64,000 bases of DNA from Variovorax paradoxus (GTDB lineage Bacteria > Pseudomonadota > Gammaproteobacteria > Burkholderiales > Burkholderiaceae_C): positions 4,118,501 through 4,182,500 of the forward strand of contig NZ_CP123990.1 of the NCBI RefSeq assembly GCF_029919115.1, in the 5' to 3' direction. How positions within the stretch are numbered: the stretch's first letter is position 1; the number at the start of each line of letters is the position of its first letter. Shown here piece after piece: positions 27,401 through 35,522 of this stretch. Below the pieces are notes generated by a model. The model saw nothing but the letters and a program-made list of their open reading frames with translations, was not told the DNA's origin and searched no databases. Made by a program: the position numbers and the translations under genes.

Positions 27401-28366
27401 CCTCGCAACTTCGAGGAGTTCATCTACAAGGTCTGGGGCGAAGGCGTGGCCAAGCACTTTGCCATTCCGTACAACCGCAAGCTATGGGCCGTGCCGCTCA
27501 GCGAGATGGAAACCTCCTGGCTCGGCGGACGCGTGCCGCTGCCCGACCTGGAAGAAATGATCGAGGGCGCGCTGCAACCGGTGCGCAAGCCCGTCGGCCC
27601 CAACGCACGCTTCGGCTACCCGCTGCGCGGCGGCTTCCAGGCGCTGATGAACGGCTTCCTGCCGCTGCTCGAAGGAGAGTTGGCGCTTGGCACGCGGGTG
27701 ACCGCCGTGTCGCCCTCGCGCAAGACGGTGACTTTCGACAACGGCCGTACCGTGTCGTTCAACACGCTGATCAGCACCATGCCGCTGCCCCGGCTGGTGG
27801 AGGCCATCGGCGCGGAGGCGCCGGCGTTCGTGCGCGAGGCCGCCCGCCACCTGCGCCATGTGTCGGTACGCTGCGTCAACCTGGGCGTGGCGCGCGAAAA
27901 CATCACCGACAAGCACTGGATCTACTACCCCGAGGACACGGTGTTCCACCGCATCTTCGTGCAGGGCAACGCCAGCCCGCACTGCAACGCGCCGGGCGGT
28001 TTCGGCCTGACCTGCGAGATCACCTATTCGCCGCTGAAGCCGCTGCCGGCCGAGGGCGATGCGCTGGTGCGCCTCTGCTTCGACGACTGCGTGCGCGTGG
28101 GGCTGCTGCGGCCCGACGACCAGCTTCTTGCCGCGAACGAAGTAGACATGCCTTGCGCCTATGTGGTGTACGACCACGCGCGCGCGGCGCATGTGCAAGC
28201 CATTCGCAACTGGCTGGCCGAAGCCGACATCCTGCTGGCGGGCCGCTACAGCGAATGGGAGTACTACAACTCCGACCACGCCTTCGTGGCCGGGCGCAAG
28301 GCGGCGGAAGCGGCGCTTGGCCTGAATGCCAACCCGGCGCCACCGGCCGTGGCGGTGGCAGCCTGA
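24485..28366 (+). CDS. trifunctional fusion: glycosidase-like TIM barrel + GT-B glycosyltransferase + UDP-galactopyranose-mutase-like flavoprotein
   Basis: One uninterrupted frame encodes about 1293 residues from TTG 24485 (AGAGAG upstream); an earlier TTG at 24428 is possible. Residues ~20-395 resemble clan GH-A glycosidases, with candidate catalytic Glu157 (VNEISF) and Glu312 (FIAETGH). A Pro/Ser-rich linker follows. Residues 411-790 are a GT-B glycosyltransferase (LIVFSHLRWNFVYQRPQQLL, SPTKTLEYMAAGRPVVSTP). After a charged linker, residues 812-1293 are an FAD-binding protein with ILGAGPTGLAAA and VGGWCRSVEDKGFTFDYAGH, like UDP-galactopyranose mutase, with a Pro/Ala insert near 965-990. Each part alone would be a normal-length protein. 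Internal ATGs at 25715 (AGGAAAG upstream) and 26918 could allow separate products. It overlaps the exporter start. Confidence 0.85.
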   Translation: MNTAVPPSQERSEPQPPSAKPLFRSFWMGGFEGADHVNSRGEQVLMNRSNRHWERLEEDYAQLARFGIRTIRESIGWRASAAAGPGAEMARLARTAEAARKFGLQVIWTIHHYGVPDGVDMFSRDFPARLAGFCDQVARALQDSSDGEPLFFQPVNEISFLSWAASSTPLIHPFQAGSPERGYELKCNLARAALQACDALWATCPDARIVHTDPIIHIVPTGDQPEWAEEVRALSAAQYQAWDMLCGRLEPGLGGAPRYLDVLGLNYYHNNQWEHPTNERLHWHLRDARRRDPVAMVAEVCERYGRPVFIAETGHVGDGRAQWIDEVGSLAMRCKTAGVPLQGICLYPLIDRPDWEDARAWHRSGLWDMDERTGARTLHRPSARRLEHWQALLAGTEAPPSSSPSTPGKPMTHLIVFSHLRWNFVYQRPQQLLSRLAHRFPVVFVEEPMPGAAQPVLEMLSPCEGVVVLRPHLTASAPGFHDDHITQLQDLLAEYLGEAAIDDYWLWFYTPMAMPLAAGLSPAGVVYDCMDELSAFRHAPRQLLQRESALLQAADLVFTGGQSLYESKRERHPGVHCFPSSVDAAHFARAPGDHREHEAQAGIGRPRLGYCGVIDERIDLDILAALADANAEWQIVAVGPVVKIDPATLPQRPNIHWLGQRGYGELPALIGGWDVCLMPFALNEATRYISPTKTLEYMAAGRPVVSTPIHDVVGPYAGVVAIADGSTAFVEACEAVLTRAPEEQARRAAACEAIVRATSWDRTADEMASLIEKEDEKKRTRQAPPQAHGTSSNNTLAPLTLAPAANEQADGMADAYATVILGAGPTGLAAALHAGRGSLLVEQNATVGGWCRSVEDKGFTFDYAGHIMFSNDPYVLDLYKRLLGDNVHWQDREAWIYSKSVYTRYPFQSALHGLPPPVLKECLIGAIEARFGSIGKPELRVSPTGPSRAAAPPAALESPAPAVPHAAAPATPPRNFEEFIYKVWGEGVAKHFAIPYNRKLWAVPLSEMETSWLGGRVPLPDLEEMIEGALQPVRKPVGPNARFGYPLRGGFQALMNGFLPLLEGELALGTRVTAVSPSRKTVTFDNGRTVSFNTLISTMPLPRLVEAIGAEAPAFVREAARHLRHVSVRCVNLGVARENITDKHWIYYPEDTVFHRIFVQGNASPHCNAPGGFGLTCEITYSPLKPLPAEGDALVRLCFDDCVRVGLLRPDDQLLAANEVDMPCAYVVYDHARAAHVQAIRNWLAEADILLAGRYSEWEYYNSDHAFVAGRKAAEAALGLNANPAPPAVAVAA

Positions 28367-30138
28367 ACGCCGCGGCCACAACCGGCGCCTCCCCGCTGCC
28401 GGGCCGGCCCATCGCTTTCCTGTGGCACTACGTACAGCGCCGGCGGGGGGCTTTCGGCGCGCTGCTCGCGCTGATCGTTGCCGCCGCCGCATGCTCGGTG
28501 GGCGTGCAGTACGGCATGAAGCTGATCGTCGACACGATGGCCAGCGAAGACCGCACCTCGCGCGCGGTGTGGCAGTGGCTCGCCCTGTTCATCGTGCTGA
28601 TCGGCGCCGAAAGCGCCTTCTGGCGGCTGAGCGGCTGGCTCGGCTGCTTGACCGTGGTGCGCACGGGCGTGGACGTGCGGCTCGACCTGTTCCGCCATCT
28701 CTCGGGCCATTCGCTCGAATACTTCTCGCGCCATCTCGCGGGGTCGCTGGGCAACCGCATCACGGTAACGGCCGGCGCCACCGGCGCCATCTTCGGCACG
28801 CTCATCTGGAAGATCCTGCCGCCCTGCGTGGACTTTCTGGGCGCCGTGGTGGTGCTGTGCACCATCGACATCCGCATGGCGCTCACGCTGATCGCCTTTG
28901 TGGCGGTGGTGGCGGGCTTCATGTATTTCTTCGGGCTGCGCGTGCGGCCCCTGCAGCAGGCGTTTGCAGAAAAGGCGTCGCAGGTCGGCGGCGAGCTGGT
29001 GGACGTGGTCTCCAACATCTTCACCGTCATGGCCTTCTCGGCGCGCGAGCGCGAATACCGGCGGCTGCACGAAGCCTTCGGCCTGGAGGCGCAGGCCCAG
29101 CGCCGCAGCTGGCTTTTTCTTGAAAAGGCCCGCGCCTTTCACGACCTGTGCATGTGGCTCATGGCGGGCTCGATGCTGATCTGGGCGGTCGAGGCCTGGC
29201 GCGCGGGCGAGAACATGGCGGGCGACGTGGTGCTGATCAGTGCGCTGACCTTTCGCATCCTGCACGGCTCGCGCGAGCTTGCGCTGTCGCTGGTCGATGC
29301 TTCCCAGCACTTCGGCGTGATTGCCGAAATGCTGCACGTGGTAACGGTGCCGCACGAGGTTTCGGACAAGCCGCATGCGCCGCCCTTCCTGCCCCGCGCC
29401 GGCACCATCGTCTTCGACGACGTGGGCTTTGCCTATAACGACGAGCGGCCGATCTTCGAGCATCTGGACCTCGTCATTCCGGCCGGGCAGCGGCTCGGCG
29501 TGGTGGGCCCGTCGGGCGCGGGCAAGTCGACCTTCATCCGGCTGATCGGGCGCATCATGGACCCGACCTATGGCCGCGTCATGGTCGACGGCGTCGACAT
29601 TTCGCAGGTGCGGCAAGACAGCCTGCGCGACGCGATCGGTGTGGTTCCGCAGGATGTATCGCTCTTTCACCGCAGCGTGATGGAGAACCTGCGCTACGGA
29701 AACCCCGATGCAACCAATGCGCAGGTGGTGGCCGCCGCGCGCCATGCCTTGTGCGACGACTTCATACGCGCGCTGCCGCACGGCTACGACAGCGTCGTGG
29801 GTGAGCGCGGCGCGCGCCTTTCGGGCGGCCAGCGCCAGCGCATCAGCATTGCGCGAGCCATGCTGAAGAATGCGCCGGTGCTGCTGCTGGACGAGGCCAC
29901 CTCGGCGCTCGACAGCCGCTCCGAAGCGGAAATACAGGCGGCACTGGGACGGCTGATGCATGGCCGCACGGTAGTGGCCGTCGCGCACAGGCTCTCTACC
30001 GTCGCCAACTTCGATCGGATCATCGTGCTGGTCAACGGCTGCGTCGTCGAAGACGGCACGCCTGACGAGCTCGTCGCGCTCGGCGGCGTGTACGCCGAGC
30101 TCTGGAGGCTGCAGGCCGAAGGGCAGGAAACGCCCTGA
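28363..30138 (+). CDS. ABC exporter, fused membrane and ATPase domains
   Basis: About 591 residues. Residues 1-320 form a six-helix exporter membrane domain (the first helix is near LLALIVAAAACSVGVQYG). Residues 350-590 form the nucleotide-binding domain with Walker A GPSGAGKST, signature LSGGQRQRISIARAML and Walker B VLLLDEATSALD. The frame has no ATG, GTG or TTG where homologues normally begin. A CTG overlapping the fusion stop (CTGA) fits best, whereas ATG 28254 would add 36 unlikely residues. The start is therefore uncertain. Tight coupling suggests it exports a glycan or glycolipid made by the fusion protein. Confidence 0.85.
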   Translation: MNAAATTGASPLPGRPIAFLWHYVQRRRGAFGALLALIVAAAACSVGVQYGMKLIVDTMASEDRTSRAVWQWLALFIVLIGAESAFWRLSGWLGCLTVVRTGVDVRLDLFRHLSGHSLEYFSRHLAGSLGNRITVTAGATGAIFGTLIWKILPPCVDFLGAVVVLCTIDIRMALTLIAFVAVVAGFMYFFGLRVRPLQQAFAEKASQVGGELVDVVSNIFTVMAFSAREREYRRLHEAFGLEAQAQRRSWLFLEKARAFHDLCMWLMAGSMLIWAVEAWRAGENMAGDVVLISALTFRILHGSRELALSLVDASQHFGVIAEMLHVVTVPHEVSDKPHAPPFLPRAGTIVFDDVGFAYNDERPIFEHLDLVIPAGQRLGVVGPSGAGKSTFIRLIGRIMDPTYGRVMVDGVDISQVRQDSLRDAIGVVPQDVSLFHRSVMENLRYGNPDATNAQVVAAARHALCDDFIRALPHGYDSVVGERGARLSGGQRQRISIARAMLKNAPVLLLDEATSALDSRSEAEIQAALGRLMHGRTVVAVAHRLSTVANFDRIIVLVNGCVVEDGTPDELVALGGVYAELWRLQAEGQETP

Positions 30139-30158
30139 TTGCCTCCTGAAGCAGCCGC

Positions 30159-30680
30159 CTAGCCCCGCAGCCGGCGAGTCCGCCTGCGCCCCTTGAACGC
30201 CATGGCCACGAGCGCCAGCGCGGCAACGCCGATGGCCACCTTGCGTGCGGCGCCCATCGGGTTGTGCCTGAGCTCGGCGCGGCCGCCCATTTCGGCGTAC
30301 ACATTCGGCACGTGCCCGCGCGAGATGTCTTCGACGAGGCCCTCGCCCATCTGCACGCGGTCTGCCAGCAGCAGCATGAGCCAGTGCCGGAGGTCGTTTT
30401 CCGAATGCCGGAACGCCACGCGCCGCAAGCGGCCGCTCAGGCCCGAAGGCGGCAAGGTGCTGCCGAAGATGGGCGTGATGCCGGGGCGCTCGGTCGAGTG
30501 AAGCACCTCCGCATGCGAGTGCTGCTGCTCCGGCGGCTCCACCGGGTGTGGCAGCCGCGGCGGCGTGCGCTCCTTGGGGTAGGCCGGGCGCATGGCGGGG
30601 TCGAGGTCGGCGCCCCAGCCGATGATGTGCGCATGGCTGGGCGACGGCGAACGGGTGTTCGAAGGATCTTGCATGTTCAT
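30159..30680 (-). CDS. hypothetical protein with C-terminal membrane anchor
   Basis: This 173-residue protein starts at ATG 30680, with GGAG eight bases upstream. Residues 1-70 are Pro- and His-rich and probably disordered. Residues 75-135 are predicted helical (RRVAFRHSENDLRHWLMLLLADRVQMGEGLVEDI). Residues 145-162 (VAIGVAALALVAMAF) form a single membrane helix followed by a strongly basic tail. I do not recognise a family. It lies 17 bases after the zinc alcohol dehydrogenase and is probably co-transcribed with it. A link to envelope or stress functions is only suggested by the neighbours. Confidence 0.7.
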   Translation of the reverse strand: MNMQDPSNTRSPSPSHAHIIGWGADLDPAMRPAYPKERTPPRLPHPVEPPEQQHSHAEVLHSTERPGITPIFGSTLPPSGLSGRLRRVAFRHSENDLRHWLMLLLADRVQMGEGLVEDISRGHVPNVYAEMGGRAELRHNPMGAARKVAIGVAALALVAMAFKGRRRTRRLRG

Positions 30681-30697
30681 TGGTGCGCTCCAATCGA

Positions 30698-31879
30698 TCA
30701 AAGGCTCGCGGCGGCGGTGGTGGTTTCGCGCACCATGCCTGGCGGCACCAGCACGGTCTTGATGCAGTTGTCGAGCTTGCTCGAGAAGATGTGATACGCG
30801 TCGGCCACGTCGCGCAGGTCGATGCGGTGCGAGATCACGCGGCGCGGCTCCAGCCGGCCAGCCTGGATGTGTTCGATAAGGCGCGGCAGATGCCGCTTCA
30901 CGCTGGCCTGGTTCATGCGCAGCGTGAGCCCCTTGTTCACCGCATTGCCGATGGGCACCGCGTTGAAGGTGGGCCCATAGACGCCGACGATCGATACGGT
31001 TCCGCCCTTGCGGACCGAATTGATGCACCAGTGCAGCACCGTGGCCGCACCGCCCTGCAGCTTGAGCTTGACGCCCAGCAGCGTCTGGGCAAAGTTGCCC
31101 GCCGCCTCGCAGCCCACGCAGTCGATGCACACATCGGCACCAAGGCCGTCGGTCATCTTCTTGATGTGGATCGCCATGTCGCCCACCTGCTTGAAGTCGA
31201 TGACCTCGCACTGCGCATACGAGCGCACGAACTCCAGCCTGTAGTCGACATGGTCCACCACGATCACGCGTCCCGCGCCCAGCAGCCAGGCCGACTTGGC
31301 CGCGAAGATGCCGACAGGCCCCGCGCCGAAGATCACGACGGTGTCGCCCTCGCGAATGTCGCCCATTTCGGCGGCCTGGTACCCGGTGGGCAGTGCGTCG
31401 GTCAGCAGCACGGCATCGTCCAGGTCCATGTCGGCCGGAATCACCGTGGGCCCCACGTCTGCCATGGGCACGCGCACGTATTCGGCCTGTCCTCCGTCGT
31501 AGCCGCCCGCCGTGTGCGAGTAGCCGAAGATGCCGCCCACCGCCGTGGCCTCCGGGTTGGTCGAATGGCAGTTGCTGTAGAGCTCCTTCTGGCAGAAGTA
31601 GCAGCTGCCGCAGAAGATGTTGAACGGCACCAGCACGTGGTCGCCCGGCTTCAGGTGCTGCACCGCCGAGCCCACCTCCTCGACCACGCCCGTGAACTCA
31701 TGCCCGAAGGTGGAGCCGATGCGCGTGTCGGGCACCATGCCGTGGTACAGGTGCAGGTCGGACCCGCAAATGCATGAGCGCGTCACCCGCACGATGGCGT
31801 CGCCGGGGTGTTCGATCTCGGGCTCGGGCTTGTGCACCGCGCGAATCCGGTAGGGGCCGCGGTAGTTCATTGCCAGCAT
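30698..31879 (-). CDS. zinc-dependent alcohol dehydrogenase, glutathione-independent formaldehyde-dehydrogenase-like
   Basis: This 393-residue medium-chain dehydrogenase starts at ATG 31879 with AGGAG six bases upstream. Catalytic zinc ligands are seen in SCICGSDLHLYHG (Cys near residue 38) and GHEFTGVVEE (His-Glu near residue 60). The structural zinc segment FCGSCYFCQKELYSNC spans residues ~89-104. The NAD site is IFGAGPVGIFAA near residue 183. The family resembles threonine- and formaldehyde-type dehydrogenases, and the substrate is unknown. It follows the thioredoxin-reductase-like gene on the same strand after 99 bases. Confidence 0.88.
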   Translation of the reverse strand: MLAMNYRGPYRIRAVHKPEPEIEHPGDAIVRVTRSCICGSDLHLYHGMVPDTRIGSTFGHEFTGVVEEVGSAVQHLKPGDHVLVPFNIFCGSCYFCQKELYSNCHSTNPEATAVGGIFGYSHTAGGYDGGQAEYVRVPMADVGPTVIPADMDLDDAVLLTDALPTGYQAAEMGDIREGDTVVIFGAGPVGIFAAKSAWLLGAGRVIVVDHVDYRLEFVRSYAQCEVIDFKQVGDMAIHIKKMTDGLGADVCIDCVGCEAAGNFAQTLLGVKLKLQGGAATVLHWCINSVRKGGTVSIVGVYGPTFNAVPIGNAVNKGLTLRMNQASVKRHLPRLIEHIQAGRLEPRRVISHRIDLRDVADAYHIFSSKLDNCIKTVLVPPGMVRETTTAAASL

Positions 31880-31978
31880 CGGTTGCTCCTTCTTGAATAC
31901 GGGCCCAGCATCTGCGCCGGGCGAGTGCGCCGCGCAAGCAGAGACCCACAGGCCTCGTCGGACAGCACCCACATTGCG

Positions 31979-32905
31979 TCAAGCGCCGGCGCGCGGCGGC
32001 CAGTCGGGCCCAAGCTCGCGGTGAATGGCCGAGGCCGCAATGGCCGCGCCGCCCATGGCCACCGCAATCTGGTTGAGGCCGGCGGACACATCGCCCGCCG
32101 CATACAGGCCCGGCACGGTCGTCGCATGGTGGGCATCGACCTGGACGTAACCCGTGCCGTCGACTGATGCGCCAAGCGCCACCGCAATCCGCGAGTGCAC
32201 GGTCAGGCCGAGCGCGCAATAGAGCGTGTCGCACAGCGTCCGGGTGCTTGCATGCGTCAGCTCGACGCGCTCGCCGTCCTTGCGTATGGCGTCCACAGGC
32301 GCGTTGTTCCAGCGGATGCCGGCGTCGGCCAGGCGGCGCCGCTCTTCCGCGGCAAGGCCCGGCCCGCCTTGTGCCATGAACAGGGTGATGTCGGCACTGA
32401 AGTGACGCAGGTAGATCGCTTCCGCCACGCCGGCCGGGCCGTTGGCATACACGCCGACGGCCTTGCCGATGACCTCGTAGGCGTCGCACACCGGGCAATA
32501 GCGCAGCACGCCCGTATCCAGCGCCGCGCGCACGTGCGGCATGGCGGGCGGAATGTCCGTCACGCCGGTGGCAATCAGCAGCCGTCTGCCCTCGATGGGC
32601 CCCTGCTGGGTTGCCAGGCGAAAGCCTTCCGGCGCGCGCTCCGCCCGGTCGACGAAAGTTTCGACGACGCGGACCGGGTAGCTGCGCAGCTGCGCACGCA
32701 GCATGTCGCGCAACTTCGCGCCCGCAATTCCGTCGGCAAAACCGGGATAGTTGTGCGAGCGCGGAATCTTCTCGACACGGCTCTGGCCCGCGTCGACGAG
32801 CACCACTGAGCGGCGGAAGCGGGCCAGGTAGATGGCCGCCATGAGTCCGGCCGGACCACCGCCGACAACGACCGCATCGGCGGCGGGTTCGGAATGGGCC
32901 TGCAC
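31979..32905 (-). CDS. thioredoxin-reductase-like FAD/NAD(P) oxidoreductase
   Basis: This 308-residue flavoprotein has an FAD motif [12 protein letters not shown] near residue 12, and ATGVTDIPP follows near residue 115. The redox pair CPVC ([11 protein letters not shown]) lies near residue 139, and C-terminal [20 protein letters not shown] ends the second FAD segment. GTG 32905 is chosen because the domain begins just after it and AAGGCGAG lies upstream; longer starts would overlap the catalase gene. It may reduce a thioredoxin or work with the neighbouring manganese catalase, 19 bases upstream in the same operon. Confidence 0.87.
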   Translation of the reverse strand: MQAHSEPAADAVVVGGGPAGLMAAIYLARFRRSVVLVDAGQSRVEKIPRSHNYPGFADGIAGAKLRDMLRAQLRSYPVRVVETFVDRAERAPEGFRLATQQGPIEGRRLLIATGVTDIPPAMPHVRAALDTGVLRYCPVCDAYEVIGKAVGVYANGPAGVAEAIYLRHFSADITLFMAQGGPGLAAEERRRLADAGIRWNNAPVDAIRKDGERVELTHASTRTLCDTLYCALGLTVHSRIAVALGASVDGTGYVQVDAHHATTVPGLYAAGDVSAGLNQIAVAMGGAAIAASAIHRELGPDWPPRAGA

Positions 32906-32924
32906 GATGAAGCTCGCCTTGCAG

Positions 32925-33842
32925 CTAGATCTTGGGTTTTCCCAGCTCGGTTGCCAGCTCATCAAGGATGGCATCGTCCGACATGCCCAGCTCCGCACCC
33001 GTCGGCGGATTGCTGGTCGGGTCTGAAGCCGTGCGGGTGGCCATGGCTTCCACCGCCGCCTGGTCTTCGGCGGTGAGCTGCACGGTAGGTTCGCCGGAGC
33101 CGCCGTCCACGGCCATCTGCTCTTCGGGCTTGCTCACGTAGTCCCATTTTTCGCCCTGGTTCCAGGGACCGCGCACCTCGCCGCCCTTGGACATGTCGAA
33201 GTAGACCTTCGTGAACTCGGGCATGCCCGGCAGCTTGCCCGGCGGAAAGTTGGGCTGGATGGCGTAGAGCGCTTTCTCGAAGGACTTCTGGTGCGCAATC
33301 TCGCGCGTCATCAAGAAGCCCAGCGCTTCCTTCACGCCCGGATCGTCGGTCAGGTTGATCAAGCGTTCGTACACGATCTTGGCGCGTGCCTCCGCCGCAA
33401 TGTTGGAGCGCAAGTCGGCCGTGGGCTCTCCGATGGTGTCGATGTAGGCGGCCGTCCAGGGCACGCCGGCGGAGTTGACCAGCGCAGGGCCGCCGCCGTA
33501 GAGCACCTGCGTCACATGGCTGTCGTTGCCCGCACCTGTGATGCTGCGGAAAGCCTCCGCCTCGGCATCCACGCCTTCGGCGAGGCGGCCCTTGGCCCCC
33601 TTGTTGAGCATGGCGACGATGGTGCCGATGACCTCCAGGTGGCTCAACTCTTCAGTGGCAATGTCGAACAGCATGTCCTTGCGGCCGGGGTCGTCCTCGC
33701 CCACGGCCTGCGTGAAATAGCGGCAGGCGGCAGCCAGCTCGCCCTGCGGGCCGCCGAACTGTTCGAGCATGAGGTTGGCAAGGCCGGGATTGGTCTCGCT
33801 GACGCGCACGGTGTATTGCAGTCGCTTGTTGTGAGAAAACAT
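32925..33842 (-). CDS. manganese catalase
   Basis: This 305-residue non-haem catalase is a ferritin-like four-helix protein with metal-binding glutamates and histidines in [13 protein letters not shown] near residue 62 and [17 protein letters not shown] near residue 180. [13 protein letters not shown] lies between them. The C-terminal 60 residues are acidic and low in complexity. It destroys hydrogen peroxide using a dimanganese centre. The gene leads the minus-strand set with the thioredoxin-reductase-like and alcohol dehydrogenase genes. Its 234-base upstream spacer separates it from a divergent small gene at 34077. Confidence 0.95.
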   Translation of the reverse strand: MFSHNKRLQYTVRVSETNPGLANLMLEQFGGPQGELAAACRYFTQAVGEDDPGRKDMLFDIATEELSHLEVIGTIVAMLNKGAKGRLAEGVDAEAEAFRSITGAGNDSHVTQVLYGGGPALVNSAGVPWTAAYIDTIGEPTADLRSNIAAEARAKIVYERLINLTDDPGVKEALGFLMTREIAHQKSFEKALYAIQPNFPPGKLPGMPEFTKVYFDMSKGGEVRGPWNQGEKWDYVSKPEEQMAVDGGSGEPTVQLTAEDQAAVEAMATRTASDPTSNPPTGAELGMSDDAILDELATELGKPKI

Positions 33843-34076
33843 GCGTGGGGCTCCTTAGGCAAATGGGATTGAAAGAACGGAAAAGAACGAAATCCGTTTT
33901 TCATGTTGCAGACTCCCATGCGCTTCGGACTCGGTATGCGCGCCACACTGCTGTAGGTTGAATCCGGCTGCACTCTTGCGCAGGACGGCGCCTGCACCGC
34001 GTGCACTTTTCGTCCGACCTGCCGCCGCGCCGACTGCAGGAGGATGGCCATTGCCGAAACAGCAGGAGCACCAGTC

Positions 34077-34283
34077 ATGAATCGGAAGCAAACGTCCGCC
34101 ACGCCGGCGGAATCCGCGCCCCTCACGCCGGGCAAGCTGCCGCTCGAGGCCGAGGTACGCGCAAACGACCTCGAGGCGGATGAATCGACGACGCCGGAAG
34201 AGGCAAGAGACATGGCCGACGACGAGGCGCAGCCCGGCAAAGGCGAGAACGCGCCGGGTTTCCTGAAGCGCCGGAAGTCTTGA
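34077..34283 (+). CDS. small acidic hypothetical protein
   Basis: This 68-residue protein starts at ATG 34077, with GGAG eight bases upstream; an ATG at 34044 in frame lacks proper spacing. It is hydrophilic, rich in Glu, Asp, Pro and Ala, and ends in a short basic tail (FLKRRKS). No membrane segment or known domain is visible. Small intrinsically disordered proteins of this kind are common beside stress genes such as manganese catalase. No function can be assigned. Confidence 0.5.
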   Translation: MNRKQTSATPAESAPLTPGKLPLEAEVRANDLEADESTTPEEARDMADDEAQPGKGENAPGFLKRRKS

Positions 34284-34286
34284 CGC

Positions 34287-35021
34287 CTACCGCAGCGCAG
34301 CGGCGGCGCCGCCGGTAACCTGGTTCATCCAGCGCAATAGTTCATCGATGAACCGGCTTTGCGCCGCCCTGCTCGACAGCTCATGGTCCGCCCCTTCGAG
34401 AAGGCGGTAATCGAAGGACCGCGCATTCCTGAAGGCCGCCTTGTAGCTCTTGACCGCAGGATGAGGCACCGTGTCGTCGTCCTCGGATTCGATCAGCAGA
34501 ACGTCGCCTTCAAATGCTTCGCATGCGGCAAGCGCCGCGTTTTCCTCGGGGCTTCTTACGCCGCGCCGGTAGCGGTCGAGTTCGTCCTTGTCCAGCTCTT
34601 CCTTGGGAACGAACCAGTCCTCGTCGCGATACAGCGCAGGTGAGCGCAGCGCCATCCAGTGGAGCGGCCTCTGGGCGCTCAAGAGTGCGCCAAGGTAGCC
34701 GCCATAGCTGAAGCCGATGAAGGCAACGGCCCTCCCCTCGACCACCCGCTGTGCCACCAGGCTGTCGTATGCCGCAACGAGTTCTTTCAAATGCTGGTCG
34801 CGGCTCATTTCCTCGCGCGAGACCTCCTGGCGCCGGTCCCCCGGAAAATCAACGCGGCGCGTAAACCAGCCCTGCTCGTCCAGCGCAGCGCCGATGCGGT
34901 CGTACTGCTCGTGCTTGCTGTCGTCCCAACCGGGTACAAGAAGCACTGCCGGCTTGTGCGCGAAGCGGTGCTGCAAGACTTCGGGTGTCAATGGCGGCAA
35001 CGAACCCAGGTCTTTGCTCAT
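34287..35021 (-). CDS. alpha/beta-hydrolase family protein
   Basis: This 244-residue cytosolic hydrolase starts at ATG 35021 (MSKDLGSLPPL), with a GGAGGAG upstream. LLVPGWDDSKHEQYDRIG near residue 28 opens the fold. The nucleophile elbow is GFSYGGYLG near residue 103, the acid is probably in ESEDDDTVPHPA, and the base is in GADHELSSR. It resembles dienelactone-hydrolase or serine-esterase-like proteins. It overlaps the end of the upstream 87-residue gene by four bases, so the two are likely one operon. Confidence 0.85.
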   Translation of the reverse strand: MSKDLGSLPPLTPEVLQHRFAHKPAVLLVPGWDDSKHEQYDRIGAALDEQGWFTRRVDFPGDRRQEVSREEMSRDQHLKELVAAYDSLVAQRVVEGRAVAFIGFSYGGYLGALLSAQRPLHWMALRSPALYRDEDWFVPKEELDKDELDRYRRGVRSPEENAALAACEAFEGDVLLIESEDDDTVPHPAVKSYKAAFRNARSFDYRLLEGADHELSSRAAQSRFIDELLRWMNQVTGGAAAALR

Positions 35022-35281
35022 GAGCGGGACTCCTCCCAATCGGCAACAACGTCTCTCCTGGCTTCGTGCTCGTCGATCCACCGGATGCCGCGCGCCTTGA
35101 GGCTTTCGAACAGGTTGCTGCGGCTCTCGAAATTGCCCGTGGAGAGCAGCGAACAGCGGAGCTCGCCTTCCTTTCGCACTTCGGCCACGCCGGAACTCTG
35201 GCCTCCGCTTGCTGCTTTTTCGGAGAAGAAGGCGATCTCCCATCCTTTATGAAAGTAGCGCCCTTGCGGAATGAGCTCCAT
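35018..35281 (-). CDS. small hypothetical protein coupled to the hydrolase
   Basis: This 87-residue protein starts at ATG 35281 (MELIPQGRYFHKGWEIAFFSEK), with AGGGG upstream; a GTG at 35353 is an alternative that would give 111 residues. It is charged and aromatic near the start, with no membrane segment. I do not recognise it. The four-base overlap with the hydrolase start indicates translational coupling. Confidence 0.6.
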   Translation of the reverse strand: MELIPQGRYFHKGWEIAFFSEKAASGGQSSGVAEVRKEGELRCSLLSTGNFESRSNLFESLKARGIRWIDEHEARRDVVADWEESRS

Positions 35282-35339
35282 CGCTGCCCCTGTGCTCTGC
35301 CGGTTCGATGCAGTGCAAAGTTCGCACCGCTTACGTAGT

Positions 35340-35353
35340 GTGAAAAATTTCAC
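35340..35353. promoter_or_regulatory. candidate palindromic operator upstream of divergent genes
   Basis: GTGAAAAATTTCAC is a 14-base inverted repeat (GTGAAA, AA, TTTCAC) in an AT-rich pocket. It lies between the minus-strand gene at 35281 and the plus-strand lipoprotein gene at 35523. It is placed suitably for a repressor of either gene. No regulator is identified. Confidence 0.35.
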
Positions 35354-35522
35354 GGGATGTCACTTTACACGCGCTGGAATTGATGAGTTGCAGCGAATTC
35401 GAGTGATTGGCAGGCCGCAGGTGCAGCCGGCGTCCGACACGGGTCAGCGCGGCCCGGACATATAGATGAGGCCAGCCTCGCAGAGGCGAAGGTCCGGCCA
35501 TTGCCCGGCTGCAAGGAAAACA

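Noticed and set aside
26734..28362. Possible N-terminal extension of the ABC exporter of over 500 residues
   Set aside because: The frame is open but overlaps the flavoprotein domain in another frame, and its sequence is Arg/Ala-rich shadow. The exporter domain begins near 28.37 kb.
30139..30158. Terminator between the convergent exporter and hypothetical genes
   Set aside because: Only 20 bases separate the stops, and no stem with T-tract is visible.
28264..30693. 809-codon minus-strand open frame
   Set aside because: It is antisense to a clear ABC exporter. Its composition is typical of GC-shadow translation, and no motif is found.
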